From Patescibacteria group bacterium UBA7396 (lineage in GTDB: Bacteria; Patescibacteriota; Gracilibacteria; BD1-5; UBA6164), in assembly GCA_002470645.1 (NCBI GenBank), contig DKNE01000009.1:1-19376 (forward strand): a DNA stretch of 19,376 bases, written 5' to 3'. The stretch's first letter is position 1. Every line of letters starts with the position of its first letter. A program made the position numbers and the translations under genes. Below, one piece after another: positions 1 to 8,677 of this stretch. Below the pieces are notes generated by a model. The model was not told where the DNA came from. It saw only the letters and a program-made list of their open reading frames with translations, and ran no database searches.

Positions 1-2
1 AT

Positions 3-107
3 TACAATGATAAGTTCTACGAAAGTAAAAGCATGAATATATGTAAGATATTTTTTATGATTGGAATGTTTTTTTTGTGTAAACATAGGGAGGAAATTAA
101 AATATAA
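3..107 (+). other. Possible 3' tail of an unidentified gene
   Basis: Frame +3 is open from the window edge to a TAA at 105-107. It encodes about 34 residues with a short hydrophobic stretch (IFFMIGMFF) and a charged end (KHREEIKI), and uses no TGA codon. Frame +1 is also open under code 25, to a TAA at 115-117, so the reading frame is not certain. No domain can be recognised in so short a piece. Between 118 and 159 I see only AT-rich sequence. Confidence 0.25.
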
Positions 108-159
108 AGAATATTAAATTTTACAATTATATTTTAATCTTTATTTTTATTTTGCAAAT

Positions 160-185
160 ATAAAAGATACTATCGCATCTTTTAT
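160..185 (-). terminator. Hairpin overlapping the tyrS stop codon
   Basis: A perfect 9-bp inverted repeat (160-168 with 177-185) has an 8-nt loop and overlaps the tyrS stop at 182-184. On the minus strand it is followed by AT-rich sequence without a clean U-run. It could be a weak intrinsic terminator or a 3'-end stabilising hairpin. Confidence 0.4.
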
Positions 186-1387
186 CTTACCATTTTAAAT
201 TTCTTTTTTCCTACTTGAAGTAAGGTGTAATTTTTCTTATCAAGAATTATCATAAATTTTGGGTCAGTTTGAATTTCATTATTTACTTTTACTGAATTTC
301 CTGAAAGTGCATTTCTTGCTTCAGAAGAATTATTGCAAAGCCCTGATTTTACTAAAACAGTAACGAGAGGGAGTTCCTCATTTTGCTCTTCGATATCTAT
401 TTTTTCGATATCTTTTTCATCTGGAACTATCCCATCTTTTAATACCTTTTCAAAATAAGCTTCTCATTCAAGAGCTCCTGTTTCTCAATGATAGAGTTTT
501 ACTACCTCTTTAGCGAGAGCAATTTTTATATTTCTAGGATTTTCTCCTGAATCAAGCCTTTTTTTATAAATTTCTATTTCATCAAAATAGAGAGGAGTAC
601 AGCTTTCAAAATATTTTATAATTAAATTATCCCCAATTTCCATTATTTTTACAAACATTTCATTTGCAGAAAAATTGAGTCCAACAAAGTTTTTATATGT
701 TTTACTCATTTTTCTTCCATCAGTTCATTCAATAAGTGAAAAAGTCATAATATCTTGTTTCTCTTGTCAAAATGCTTCTTGAAGTCTTCTTCCAGCGAGA
801 AGATTGAAGTATTGATCATTTCATCCAAGTTCGACATCAGCATTTAGCATAACACTATCGTATCATTGCATAACAGGGTATAAAAATTCTTGGAGGGATA
901 TTCTCACCCCTTCTTTATATCTTTTTGAAAAATTATCTCTATCAAGCATTTCAGCCACCGAGAAATTTTTTGCAAGTTCTCATACAGAATTAAAGCTTGT
1001 TTTATCCATCCGTTCGCTATTAAATCTCACTTCTACTTTGTTTATATCAAGAATTTTCCCAAATTGTGCAAGATAATCTTTTGCATTTGCAAGAGTTTCT
1101 TCTCTTGTGAGCATTGGTCTTTCTGCTGTTTTATCTGAAGTATCTCATACTTGAGCAGTAGCGTCTCAAATCACTATTACTACTTGATGGCCAAGTTTTT
1201 GAAATTCCCTTAATTTTAAAATTGGAACAGCATGTCATATATGAACTTGACTTCCTGTTGGATCAATTCAAAACTTTATTCTTAAAATTTTTCCAGATTT
1301 TAATTTTTTTTCTAGATTTTCTTTATCAATTACGTTTGATACTCATTTTTCAAGTAAATTTTGTATAATTTTGTCTTTATTTTCCAT
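182..1387 (-). CDS. tyrS: Tyrosyl-tRNA synthetase (KMSKS type)
   Basis: This enzyme charges tRNA-Tyr with tyrosine in the cytoplasm. Translation with UGA as Gly gives 401 residues, a normal length. The class I catalytic core shows GIDPTG at 40-45, HIGH at 49-52, LGGNDQ near the tyrosine and tRNA site, and GTDGRKMSKT with KMSKT at 226-230. The C-terminal part, from about residue 330, looks like an S4 RNA-binding domain (LVKSGLCNNSSEARNAL). A KMSKS-type motif rather than KFGKT places it with the second bacterial TyrRS group (TyrZ-like). The G of GIDPTG and the first G of GTDGRK are TGA codons, so the standard code would break the gene. It starts 6 bases after the stop of the cyclic-nucleotide-binding gene, so the two are probably co-transcribed. 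Confidence 0.96.
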
Positions 1388-1393
1388 GAGATA

Positions 1394-1789
1394 TTATTTA
1401 TTATTAAGTAAATTTTGTTCTAATCTTTCCATTATATCTTTATTTATACTTTCATTTCCACTATTAATTATTTCTATGAGAGATTCTTGATTAAGAATAA
1501 TAAGTTCCGTACGAGTTTTTGCTTTAATAGTAGCAGTTCTTTCTTCTTCACTTAGAAGTGCTATTTCTCAAAATATTTCTCCTGCTCAAAGGGTCGCAAC
1601 CTCTTTTCCTCAAATTTCAACACCAACCGATCAAGATTGTATGATATATCATTTCCCGTTTGAGGGTTCTCATTCAATAATAATGAGTTCTCCAGGAGAA
1701 AATACTTCAATTTTAGAATTTTTTAATATCGTGTCAATAATCTCTTTATTAAGTCAAGTAAAAATTTTTAGAGAATATATTTCTTGCAT
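1394..1789 (-). CDS. Small cyclic-nucleotide-binding (CAP_ED) domain protein
   Basis: The 131-residue protein is a single cyclic-nucleotide-binding beta-roll. GELIIIEGEPSNGKGYIIQS (residues 33-52) matches the family N-terminal part. GEIFGEIALLSEEERTATI (70-88) matches the phosphate-binding cassette, with the expected Glu (E75) and Arg (R84). There is no helix-turn-helix, kinase or channel domain, so it is not a Crp/Fnr regulator in the usual sense. It may sense a nucleotide and act on a partner, or the fold may only be structural. It lies directly upstream of tyrS (6-base gap) in the same direction, though no functional link is known. Its start lies about 11 bases below a TATAAT-like box and has no Shine-Dalgarno sequence. 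Confidence 0.85.
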
Positions 1790-1855
1790 AAAAATAATAA
1801 ATTATATAATATTTAAGCTATAATATAGGGATTTTTAGAAAATAATCAATTTTTT
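1790..1855. promoter_or_regulatory. Divergent promoter region between cNMP-tyrS and atp operons
   Basis: This 66-base AT-rich gap separates divergently transcribed units. A plus-strand TATAAT lies at 1819-1824, about 31 bases before the first gene of the atp unit. A minus-strand TATAAT (complement of 1801-1806) lies 11 bases before the cNMP gene start, suggesting a very short leader. No convincing -35 boxes were found. Confidence 0.4.
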
Positions 1856-2083
1856 ATGTATAAAATTTTTTTTCGTGTTTTTTTACTTATTTTAACAAAT
1901 TTATTTGCTTTTTTACTTTTTTGAATTATACTCGGTGCGCTTTTTTGAAACAAGGGACAATTTTTAATGGGGGCTGTATTTCTCTCTATAATACCACTTA
2001 TTTGAATTCTTGTTTTTGAAATCAAAAGAGTAACAAAAGAATTTAATACTATTTCTAAAGAAAAACAACATGGCTCAAAATAA
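1856..2083 (+). CDS. Small two-helix membrane protein, AtpI-like by position
   Basis: The 75-residue protein has two hydrophobic segments (about residues 5-28 and 36-54), a Gly-containing turn, and a basic/charged C-terminal tail (IKRVTKEFNTISKEKQ). It is the first gene of the ATP synthase operon and overlaps atpB by 14 bases. Many bacteria have a small two-TM protein, AtpI or AtpZ, at this place, which helps c-ring assembly or supplies Mg/Ca. Sequence similarity to AtpI is too weak to assert by eye, so the assignment rests on position, size and topology. Three of its glycines are TGA-coded. Confidence 0.6.
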
Positions 2084-2876
2084 TGAACTACAAACTGAAC
2101 ATCATGCTGGACCCCATATTCCAAAAATTCAATGAGAAACTGTGTATGGACCAATCAGTAATACAAATATTGCGACATTTATTTTTCTTATTTTAGTAGT
2201 TATTTTTGCATTTTTTGCAAAAAGAGCTCTTCAAAAAGAACAATCAAGACTGAAAACAGGTATTTTACATATTGTTGGGGGGCTTGATAAGAACTTAAAT
2301 GAATCATTTCAGGGGGATAAAAAATTCGCAAGAGCTGCTTTTCCTCTTATTGCTGGTTTTTTTGTGATTATATTATTTTGAAATATACTTTGACTTGTCA
2401 TTGACTGGCTTGGTTCATCAATATCGCCAAATATATTAGAGTATGTGAGGCCTATTAATAGTGATCTTAATACTACATTAGTCTTAGCACTTATTACAGT
2501 AATTACGTTTTTATGAATTGCTATAAAAAGTTCTTGAATTGGGGGATTTACTAAATGATATTTATTTAATTTTTCTTGAAATTGACTTGCTGAAAAGTGT
2601 ATTAATGTAGTTGTTTGATGGCTTCATTTGCTTTCAGTTCCTGCTACCGTTGCGTCGCTTTCTCTGAGATTATTTTGAAATATTTTTGCTTGAGTAATAT
2701 TGCTTTGAGTAATTACTTATTTATGAGTATTAATGAGTAGTTCATTTTTTGAAGTAGGAAGATTGTTATCGGTTCCATTTTGGTTTTTTGAACTTCTTAT
2801 TGCATGAATTCAGGCAGCGGTATTTTATATGCTTATGATTTCATACTTTAATCAAAGTAAAGAATCTCACCATTAA
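2070..2876 (+). CDS. atpB: F1Fo ATP synthase subunit a
   Basis: This is the membrane stator subunit that forms the two ion half-channels against the c-ring. The 268-residue protein is mostly hydrophobic with five to six predicted helices. Family hallmarks are PINSDLNTTLVLALI (residues 128-142) and SLSLRLFGNIFAG, in which R200 is the essential arginine that faces the c-ring carboxylate. The C-terminal helix has the conserved LLIAGIQAAVFYML pattern (G246, Q248). The start is the ATG inside the end of the upstream gene, the only one that keeps the hydrophilic N-terminus of about 30 residues. Translational coupling with the upstream gene is likely. Many glycines, including that of FGN (G203), are TGA-coded. 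Confidence 0.96.
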
Positions 2877-2893
2877 AATATATATGTGTAGTT

Positions 2894-2917
2894 TTGGATT
2901 TTTCTTTAAAAATCCAA
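2894..2917 (+). other. Intercistronic hairpin atpB/atpE
   Basis: A perfect 10-bp stem (2894-2903 with 2908-2917) with a CTTT tetraloop lies in the 79-base gap before atpE. No U-run follows, so it is more likely an mRNA stability or processing element than a terminator. Confidence 0.55.
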
Positions 2918-2955
2918 GATTATCTTTTATATTTTATAACTTAACATAAGAAATT

Positions 2956-3177
2956 ATGGAATTAAAAGAATTAGCAATGGCTTTAGCTATTTGATTAGGT
3001 GCTATTGGACCTGGACTTGGTATTGGTTTAATTGGTAAAGCTGCTTTAGAAGCATTAGGAAGAAATCCAGAAGCTGCTGGAAAAATTCAATGATTAGCAA
3101 TTTTATGTATTGCATTAGCTGAAGCTGTTGCAATTTATGCACTTGTAATTGCTCTTATTATTGGTTTTGCTCTATAA
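2956..3177 (+). CDS. atpE: F1Fo ATP synthase subunit c
   Basis: This proteolipid oligomerises into the rotor ring and carries the ions. It has 73 residues: a glycine-rich first helix (GAIGPGLGIGLIG, 15-27), a polar loop with RNP at 36-38 in place of the usual RQP, and a second helix with the ion-binding carboxylate E56 (LAEAVAIYALVIAL). Na+-type rings have Gln in helix 1 and Ser/Thr after the Glu; here these positions are Ile and Ala, so proton coupling is likelier. Hairpins flank the gene on both sides, which may help raise its dosage for the multi-copy ring. The leader is AT-rich with no Shine-Dalgarno. Confidence 0.96.
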
Positions 3178-3193
3178 TTTAGTATTTCATAAC

Positions 3194-3226
3194 AAGAAAA
3201 TGTTTTCATTTGTAAAACATTTTCTT
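3194..3226 (+). other. Strong intercistronic hairpin atpE/atpF
   Basis: A perfect 13-bp stem (3194-3206 with 3214-3226) has a 7-nt loop. Flanking bases (about 3183-3189 with 3228-3234) can extend it with one G-U pair. It is followed by TGTGAAG rather than a U-run, so it could attenuate, stabilise or mark a processing site between c and b. Confidence 0.6.
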
Positions 3227-3278
3227 TGTGAAGTATAAAAAGGATTTTCCTAAATTTTATTAACAAAAAACAATAATT

Positions 3279-3770
3279 ATGACAGAAGGATTACATGATT
3301 TTCAATTCTTTACATTAGAGACACTCGTAATTCAAACTATAATATTACTTTTGATATTATGGGTTTTAAATCGTTTTGTTTTTCAACCATATTTACAATA
3401 TTTGGATAAAGAATCTGAAAAAAGAAAAAAATTAGAAAGTGATTATAATAATATTGAGAAATTAAATAATGAAGCAGAGGCAAAAAAAGAAGCTCTTTTA
3501 TTGCAAGCAAGACAAGATGCTGAACAAATGAGAAAAGATGCTGCGGATTTAGCAAAAAAAGAAGCTCAAATTATTAAAGATCAAGCTACGCAAGAAGCAA
3601 GTAGTATGAAAAATTCGGCTTTAGCTGAAATTACAAAAGAAAAAGAAACTATGTTAAATGATGTAAAAGCAAAATCTATAGATTTGATTTTAAAATTCAA
3701 TGCAAAGCTTTTTTCTTCTGAAAAAGTTTCAAAAGATTTCGTAGAAACTGAAATAGCTTCTATTAAATAA
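3279..3770 (+). CDS. atpF: F1Fo ATP synthase subunit b
   Basis: This is the peripheral-stalk subunit linking Fo to F1. The 163-residue protein has one N-terminal membrane helix (about residues 16-33, VIQTIILLLILWVLNRFV). A long, highly charged Lys/Glu/Ala helix follows (about 40-145), as expected for the b dimer coiled coil. The length is typical. It contains no TGA codon, so it is also open under the standard code. The next gene begins 11 bases after its stop. The gene order c-b-delta-alpha supports the call. Confidence 0.94.
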   Translation: MTEGLHDFQFFTLETLVIQTIILLLILWVLNRFVFQPYLQYLDKESEKRKKLESDYNNIEKLNNEAEAKKEALLLQARQDAEQMRKDAADLAKKEAQIIKDQATQEASSMKNSALAEITKEKETMLNDVKAKSIDLILKFNAKLFSSEKVSKDFVETEIASIK

Positions 3771-3781
3771 CATAAAAACCT

Positions 3782-4132
3782 ATGACAGATATTACAAAAC
3801 TAAATAAATGAGAATTAAAAGATTTACTAAAAAATTTACAACTCCTCTCTTCTCTCAAAAAATCTTTATGAAAAAGATGAATGAAAGAATATGCAAGAGT
3901 TCATAATGGTGTAAATATTTTAAAAGTAGAATATTTTGATTACGGAGAAAATTCACTTTCTTATGTAAAAGAAAAATCTTTAGAAGTATATAAAAAAGTA
4001 TTTTGATGAGAAATTGAATTATCACAAGTAGAGTTTGTAAAAAATCAAAGTTTAGAATGATGAATTAGGGTTTTTTATAATGATACTATGTGTGATATAG
4101 CTTATAATAGATTTCAAAATCTATTAAAGTAA
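3782..4132 (+). CDS. atpH: ATP synthase subunit delta, short form
   Basis: Delta (OSCP) clamps the top of F1 to subunit b. The 116-residue product sits exactly between b and alpha. Its end resembles the delta C-terminal signature: SLEGGIRVFYNDTMCDIAYN, then RFQNLLK. Family members are usually about 175-185 residues, with an N-terminal six-helix bundle that binds F1. Here the N-terminal part is only about 60 residues and largely basic, so most of that bundle appears to be lost. The product has TGA-coded glycines, including both of SLEGG (tga tga). I see no in-frame extension upstream, because atpF ends 11 bases before the start. Confidence 0.8.
4105..4126 (+). other. Hairpin in the last codons of atpH
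   Basis: A perfect 9-bp stem (4105-4113 with 4118-4126) with a TCAA loop lies just before the atpH stop at 4130-4132. It is one of a series of junction hairpins in this operon. Confidence 0.4.
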
Positions 4133-4185
4133 AAGTAGTGTAAGAACTACAACTAAAATGATTATTAATTGTTAATTATATTTTT

Positions 4186-5691
4186 ATGTCAAATGACTTA
4201 TTAAATGGAATTATAAGTGACATTGAAAAACAAATTGATACACTTGACACAACTCCAGAAATGGAAAATGTATGAGAAGTATTTTATTTGTGAGATGGAG
4301 TTGCAAAAGTTTCAGGACTCAGAAATGTTGCGTATAATGAACTGGTTGAATTTGAAGCAGGATGAGTATGAATTGCTATGAACTTAGAAGAACACTATGT
4401 TTGAGTAGTAGTTTTAACTGGATTTAACAAAATTAAAGAAGGACAAACAGTAAAATCAACAGGAAGAACTTTAGAAGTTCCAGTTGGTGAAGGACTTATT
4501 TGAAGAGTAGTTGATGCACTTTGAAATCCTATTGATGGACTTGGAGAAGTAAAAAGTAAAGAATTTTATCCAATTGAAAGAGTTGCGACTTGAGTAATGG
4601 ATAGAAAATCAGTTCATGAACCTATGCAAACAGGTATCAAGGCATTAGATGCTTTAGTTCCAGTTTGAAGAGGACAAAGAGAACTTATTATTTGAGATAG
4701 ACAAACAGGAAAAACACAAGTTGCTATTGATGCTATTGTAAATCAAAAAGGTCAAAATATGATTTGTGTGTATGTTGCTATTGGACAAAAAGAATGAAAA
4801 GTTGCCAGAGTAGTAGAAGAACTAAAAAATAGAGGAGCTATGGATTATACTATAGTAGTTTCAGCAGGTGCTTCTGAACCAGCTTCTATGCAATATTTAG
4901 CTCCATATTCAGGATGTGCTATGGCTGAATATTTCATGTTTAATGGAAAACACGCATTAATTGTGTATGATGATTTAACTAAACAAGCAAATGCTTATAG
5001 AGAAATGTCATTACTTTTAAGAAGACCACCAGGAAGAGAAGCATATCCATGAGATGTATTTTATCTTCACTCAAGATTACTTGAAAGAGCTTCAAAATTA
5101 AATGATGAACTTGGCGCTGGAAGTTTGACAGCATTACCAATCATTGAAACACAAGCTGGAGATGTTTCAGCATATGTTCCTACAAACGTAATTTCTATTA
5201 CGGATGGTCAAATATTCCTTGAATCTGACTTATTTAATGCTGGTCAAAAACCTGCGATTAATGTATGATTATCAGTTTCAAGAGTTTGAGGATCTGCACA
5301 AATTAAAGCTATGAAAAAAGTAGCAGGTACTTTAAAACTTGATCTTGCTCAATATAGAGAACTTGCAGCATTTTCACAATTTGCATCTGATTTAGATGCT
5401 TCTACAAGAAAACAACTTGAAAGAGGGAAAAGAATGATGGAACTCTTAAAACAAGGAGTTTTTGAACCAATTTCAGTTGAAAAACAAGTTGCTTCTATTT
5501 TTGCTGGAGCGAAATGATATTTAGATGTAGTTGATGTTTCAAAAGTAAGAAAAGTTGAAAAAGAGTTATATTTAGCACTTGATGCTGAAAAATCAGTATT
5601 AGAAGCTATTGCAAAAGATAAAGAAGTAAAAGAAGAAACTGAAAAAAAATTAATTGAAATAATTAATAAAGTAGTTGAATTAAATAAATAG
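4186..5691 (+). CDS. atpA: F1Fo ATP synthase subunit alpha
   Basis: This is the non-catalytic nucleotide-binding F1 subunit. It has 501 residues, full length. The P-loop GDRQTGKT is at 170-177, and its first glycine is a TGA codon (4693-4695). Other family blocks seen are [54 protein letters not shown] and the arginine-finger region PAINVGLSVSRVGGSAQ. The helical C-terminal domain (DLAQYRELAAFSQFASDLD) is complete. The N-terminus includes the short helix that contacts delta. The stop is TAG, rare in this window. It is translated from an AT-rich leader without Shine-Dalgarno. Confidence 0.98.
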
Positions 5692-5722
5692 AAAATGGTA
5701 ATATCTATGATTTTACCATTTT
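5692..5722 (+). other. Intercistronic hairpin atpA/atpG
   Basis: A perfect 10-bp stem (5692-5701 with 5713-5722) with an 11-nt loop starts on the base after the atpA stop codon. The motif TTTTACCATT of its right arm is repeated immediately downstream and resembles that of the next junction hairpin. Confidence 0.5.
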
Positions 5723-5749
5723 ACCATTATAAATTATAAATTTTATAAA

Positions 5750-6670
5750 ATGGCAAATTGAAAAGAGATTAAAAGAAGAATCAAATCGATTAAAAATACT
5801 GGGAAAATTACCAAAGCAATGGAACTTATTTCAACAGTAAAAATGAAAAAAGCTCAAGATTTAGCTTTAGAAAAAAAAGCATATATGAGATCTATGCTTG
5901 AGGTATTTTTAAGTATGAGTGACTCTCTTGAAGAATCAAAATTTTTTAGAAAAAATGAAACCTCTTGAAAAACTCTTGCTATCATTATTACTTCTAACAA
6001 AGGACTTTGTTGAGGTTATAATATCAACGTAATGAAAAAAGTAAATCAATATATGAAAGAGAATTCATCTGAAAAAATTGATTTCATTGCAGTTTGAAAA
6101 AGATGATCAAGTTTTGTTTGAAGAACATGAAATACTCTTATTGCAGATTTTTCTTCTGAATTTTCTGATAATATAGATTTCGTATTTGCAAAATCTATTT
6201 CAAGATTGATTCAAGATACATTTCTCAATCCAGAATATTCAAAAATAAAAGTATTTTATAATCATTATGTAAATACGATTAAACAAGTTCCAGTTGCAAG
6301 AGATTTTTTACCTCTTACAAAAGTAGGAATTGAAGCATATTTTAAGCAAGTTTTTGGAGAAGATTTTTATGAAGAAAAAGCTTTCTTGACAAAAGAAACT
6401 CAAAAAACAGATTATACCATTGAACCAAGCAAAGCCCAAGTTTTGAATGAACTTATTCCTATGCTAGTTGATAGTATGTTTTATGACATTCTTATTGAGT
6501 CAAAAGCTTCAGAACATTCATCTCGTATGATTGCTATGAAAAACGCAAAAGATAATGCAAATAAATATGCCTCAAAACTTACACTTGCTTATAACAAAGC
6601 TCGTCAAGCATCTATTACTAAAGAAGTTTCTGAAATAGTTTCTTGAGTTGAAAGTATGAAGGACCAATAA
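5750..6670 (+). CDS. atpG: F1Fo ATP synthase subunit gamma
   Basis: This is the central rotor shaft of F1. It has 306 residues, slightly longer than the usual 285-295. The N-terminal coiled-coil helix KEIKRRIKSIKNTGKITKAM and the C-terminal helix SEHSSRMIAMKNAKDNANKY are both present and diagnostic. The Rossmann-like middle shows ITSNKGLCGGYN, where CGGYN uses a TGA codon. In-frame TGA codons are concentrated in the first half, so only the C-terminal half is open under the standard code. The gene is followed by an RNase H gene instead of atpD. Confidence 0.96.
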
Positions 6671-6727
6671 TAAAATGAAGGAGTGGTAAAATAAAAAACT
6701 CTGTTACATTTTACCAGTCTCATTTTA
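6671..6727 (+). other. Bipartite intercistronic hairpin atpG/rnh
   Basis: An 8-bp outer stem (6671-6678 with 6720-6727) and a 9-bp inner stem (6684-6692 with 6708-6716) are separated by a small internal loop. The structure starts right after the atpG stop codon. A T-rich stretch follows, but downstream genes continue, so this is at most a partial terminator. Confidence 0.45.
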
Positions 6728-6746
6728 CTATTTTACATATAATATT

Positions 6747-7148
6747 ATGAAGCTAAAACTTTATACTGATGGATGAAGTAGGGGGAACCCTGGAGAAGCT
6801 TGAATTTGAGTGTATATTACAGATGAAAATGATAAAGAAGTTGAAAAAAGATATAAATATCTGTGAATAAAAACAAATAATGAAGCAGAATATACTGCTG
6901 CTCTTCTTTGAATAAAAAGATGTATAGAACTTGGTGCTACACAAATAGAATTATTTGCTGATAGTGATTTAGTTATAAAACAGCTCTCAGGACAATGGAA
7001 GATTAAAAAAGAAGAACTGAAAATATTACATACAGAAATAAAAAATCTGATTACTAATAATATTACTATAGTTTTTCATTGGATACCAAGAGAACTGAAT
7101 AAAGAAGCTGATAGGCTTTCAAATGTTGCAATGGACAAAAAATGTTAA
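6747..7148 (+). CDS. Ribonuclease HI family protein
   Basis: The predicted activity is cleavage of RNA in RNA-DNA hybrids. The 133-residue protein has the RNase H fold. It opens with LYTDGGSRGNPGEAGIGVYI, the hallmark of the RNase HI-like branch (RVT_3 type). The carboxylate set is visible: D8 (YTDGG), E48 (NNEAEY), D72 (FADSDLVI) and D122 (NKEADRLSN). There is no N-terminal hybrid-binding domain. The gene lies inside the ATP synthase operon between gamma and beta, where no synthase subunit is expected, and all four acidic residues are kept, so it is probably active. It ends in a 27-bp hairpin that covers the stop codon. Confidence 0.92.
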
Positions 7149-7200
7149 GAATTAAAAGTTGCAAATTATACTAATAATTTATAGCTTTTAATTCTTAACA
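7143..7200 (+). other. Long near-perfect hairpin over the rnh stop codon
   Basis: A 27-bp stem (7143-7169 with 7174-7200) has an ACTA tetraloop: 24 Watson-Crick pairs, two G-U pairs and one mismatch. It includes the TAA at 7146-7148. No U-run follows immediately, and atpD begins 38 bases later. It is the longest inverted repeat I found in the window. Confidence 0.75.
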
Positions 7201-7238
7201 AAACAAATAATAATTTAATTTTTTAATTTTTAGAATAT

Positions 7239-8627
7239 ATGCATACTTGAAAAATTACGAAAATCGTTTGAGTAGTTATTGATGTAGAATTTGGAAATGG
7301 ATATGTTCCATCTATTTATGATGCTTTAGAAGTTACTTCAGGTTCTAAAGTAGTTTTAGAAGTACAACAACAACTTGGGGATGGAGTAGTAAGAACGATT
7401 GCTATGAACCCAGTTGATGGATTAAAAAGAGGTATGGAAGTAACAGCAACTGAGTATCCAATTAGAGTTCCAGTAGGAGAAAAAGTACTTGGAAGAATGT
7501 TTAATGTTCTTGGAGACCCAATTGATGGTTGAGAAAAACCAAAATCTGAACATATGGATCCTATTCATAGATCAGCTCCAAAATTTTCAGAATTAACAAC
7601 AAAAGCAGAAGTTTTTGAAACAGGAATTAAAGTAGTAGATTTAATTGCTCCTATGTTAAAATGAGGGAAAGTAGGTCTTTTTGGTTGAGCATGAGTATGA
7701 AAAACGGTTATCATGCAAGAACTTATTCACAACATAGCATCAGAACACGGATGATATTCAGTAGTTGCTTGAGTTTGAGAAAGAACAAGAGAATGAAATG
7801 ATTTATATCATGAAATGAAAGATTCAGGGGTTATTGATAAAACTGCCATGGTATTTGGACAAATGAACGAAGCTCCAGGACCAAGAGCGAGAGTAGCTTT
7901 GACTGGGTTAACAATGGCTGAACATTTCAGAGATAGAGAAAAAAGAGATGTACTTTTATTCGTTGATAATATATTCAGATTTACTCAAGCTGGTTCTGAA
8001 ATCTCAGCTTTACTTTGAAGAATTCCTTCAGCAGTATGATATCAACCAACTCTAGCAACTGACATGGGTGCTTTACAAGAAAGAATTACTTCAACTAAAG
8101 ATGGTTCTATTACTTCTGTACAAGCAGTTTATGTTCCAGCAGACGACTTAACTGATCCTGCTCCAGCTGCGACATTTGCTCACCTTGACTCTACAATTGT
8201 ATTAAACAGATCTATTGCAGAACTTGGTATTTATCCAGCTGTTGATCCTCTTGATTCTACTTCTACAGTTTTAGACCCACTTGTAGTAGGAGAAGAACAT
8301 TACAATGTTGCGAGAGAAGTTCAAAGAATACTCCAAAAATATAAAGAATTACAAGATATTATTGCTATCCTTGGTATGGATGAATTATCAGAAGATGATA
8401 AACTTACGGTAGCAAGAGCAAGAAGAATTCAAAAATTCTTATCACAACCTTTCTTTGTTGCAGAACAATTTACATGAACTCCATGAGTATATTCAAAACT
8501 TTCTGAAACTGTTTCAGGATTTAAAAAAATTATTGATGGTGAAGTAGATCATATTCCAGAAGGATATTTTATGTATAAAGCTGGTATTAATGATGTAATT
8601 GAAGCATACAATAAAGATCAAAAATAA
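7239..8627 (+). CDS. atpD: F1Fo ATP synthase subunit beta
   Basis: This is the catalytic F1 subunit, 462 residues, complete. The P-loop GGAGVGKT is at 149-156, and three of its four glycines are TGA codons (7686, 7692 and 7698). Other hallmarks are GERTREGNDLYHEM with the catalytic Glu, FGQMNEAPGPRARVALTGLT, LLFVDNIFRFTQAGSEISAL (Walker B), QPTLATDMGALQERI and the DELSEDDKL loop (DELSEED-like). The C-terminal helical domain ends normally (DGEVDHIPEGYFMYKAGI). This gene is the clearest proof of UGA-to-Gly recoding in the window. It follows the RNase H gene and precedes epsilon. Confidence 0.98.
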
Positions 8628-8657
8628 AATTTAGAATAACTTGATTATTTTAAATTT
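8627..8657 (+). other. Intercistronic hairpin atpD/atpC
   Basis: A 13-bp stem (8627-8639 with 8645-8657) with one G-U pair and a CTTGA loop begins on the last base of the atpD stop codon. Confidence 0.5.
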
Positions 8658-8677
8658 AAAATTTAATAAAAATTATT

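Noticed and set aside
118..159. A terminator for the gene tail at the left edge
   Set aside because: The sequence is T-rich but shows only a weak 6-bp inverted repeat, too common in AT-rich DNA to call.
1846..2154. 102-aa minus-strand ORF opposite the small membrane gene and atpB
   Set aside because: Antisense shadow of AT-rich membrane-protein codons; no motif, and it lies over a well supported operon.
2894..2917. atpB/atpE hairpin as a full terminator
   Set aside because: No U-run follows, and the downstream atp genes have no visible promoter of their own.
4840..5517. Separate small ORFs (70 and 68 aa) in the atpA region
   Set aside because: They are in-frame fragments of AtpA between TGA codons, not separate genes.
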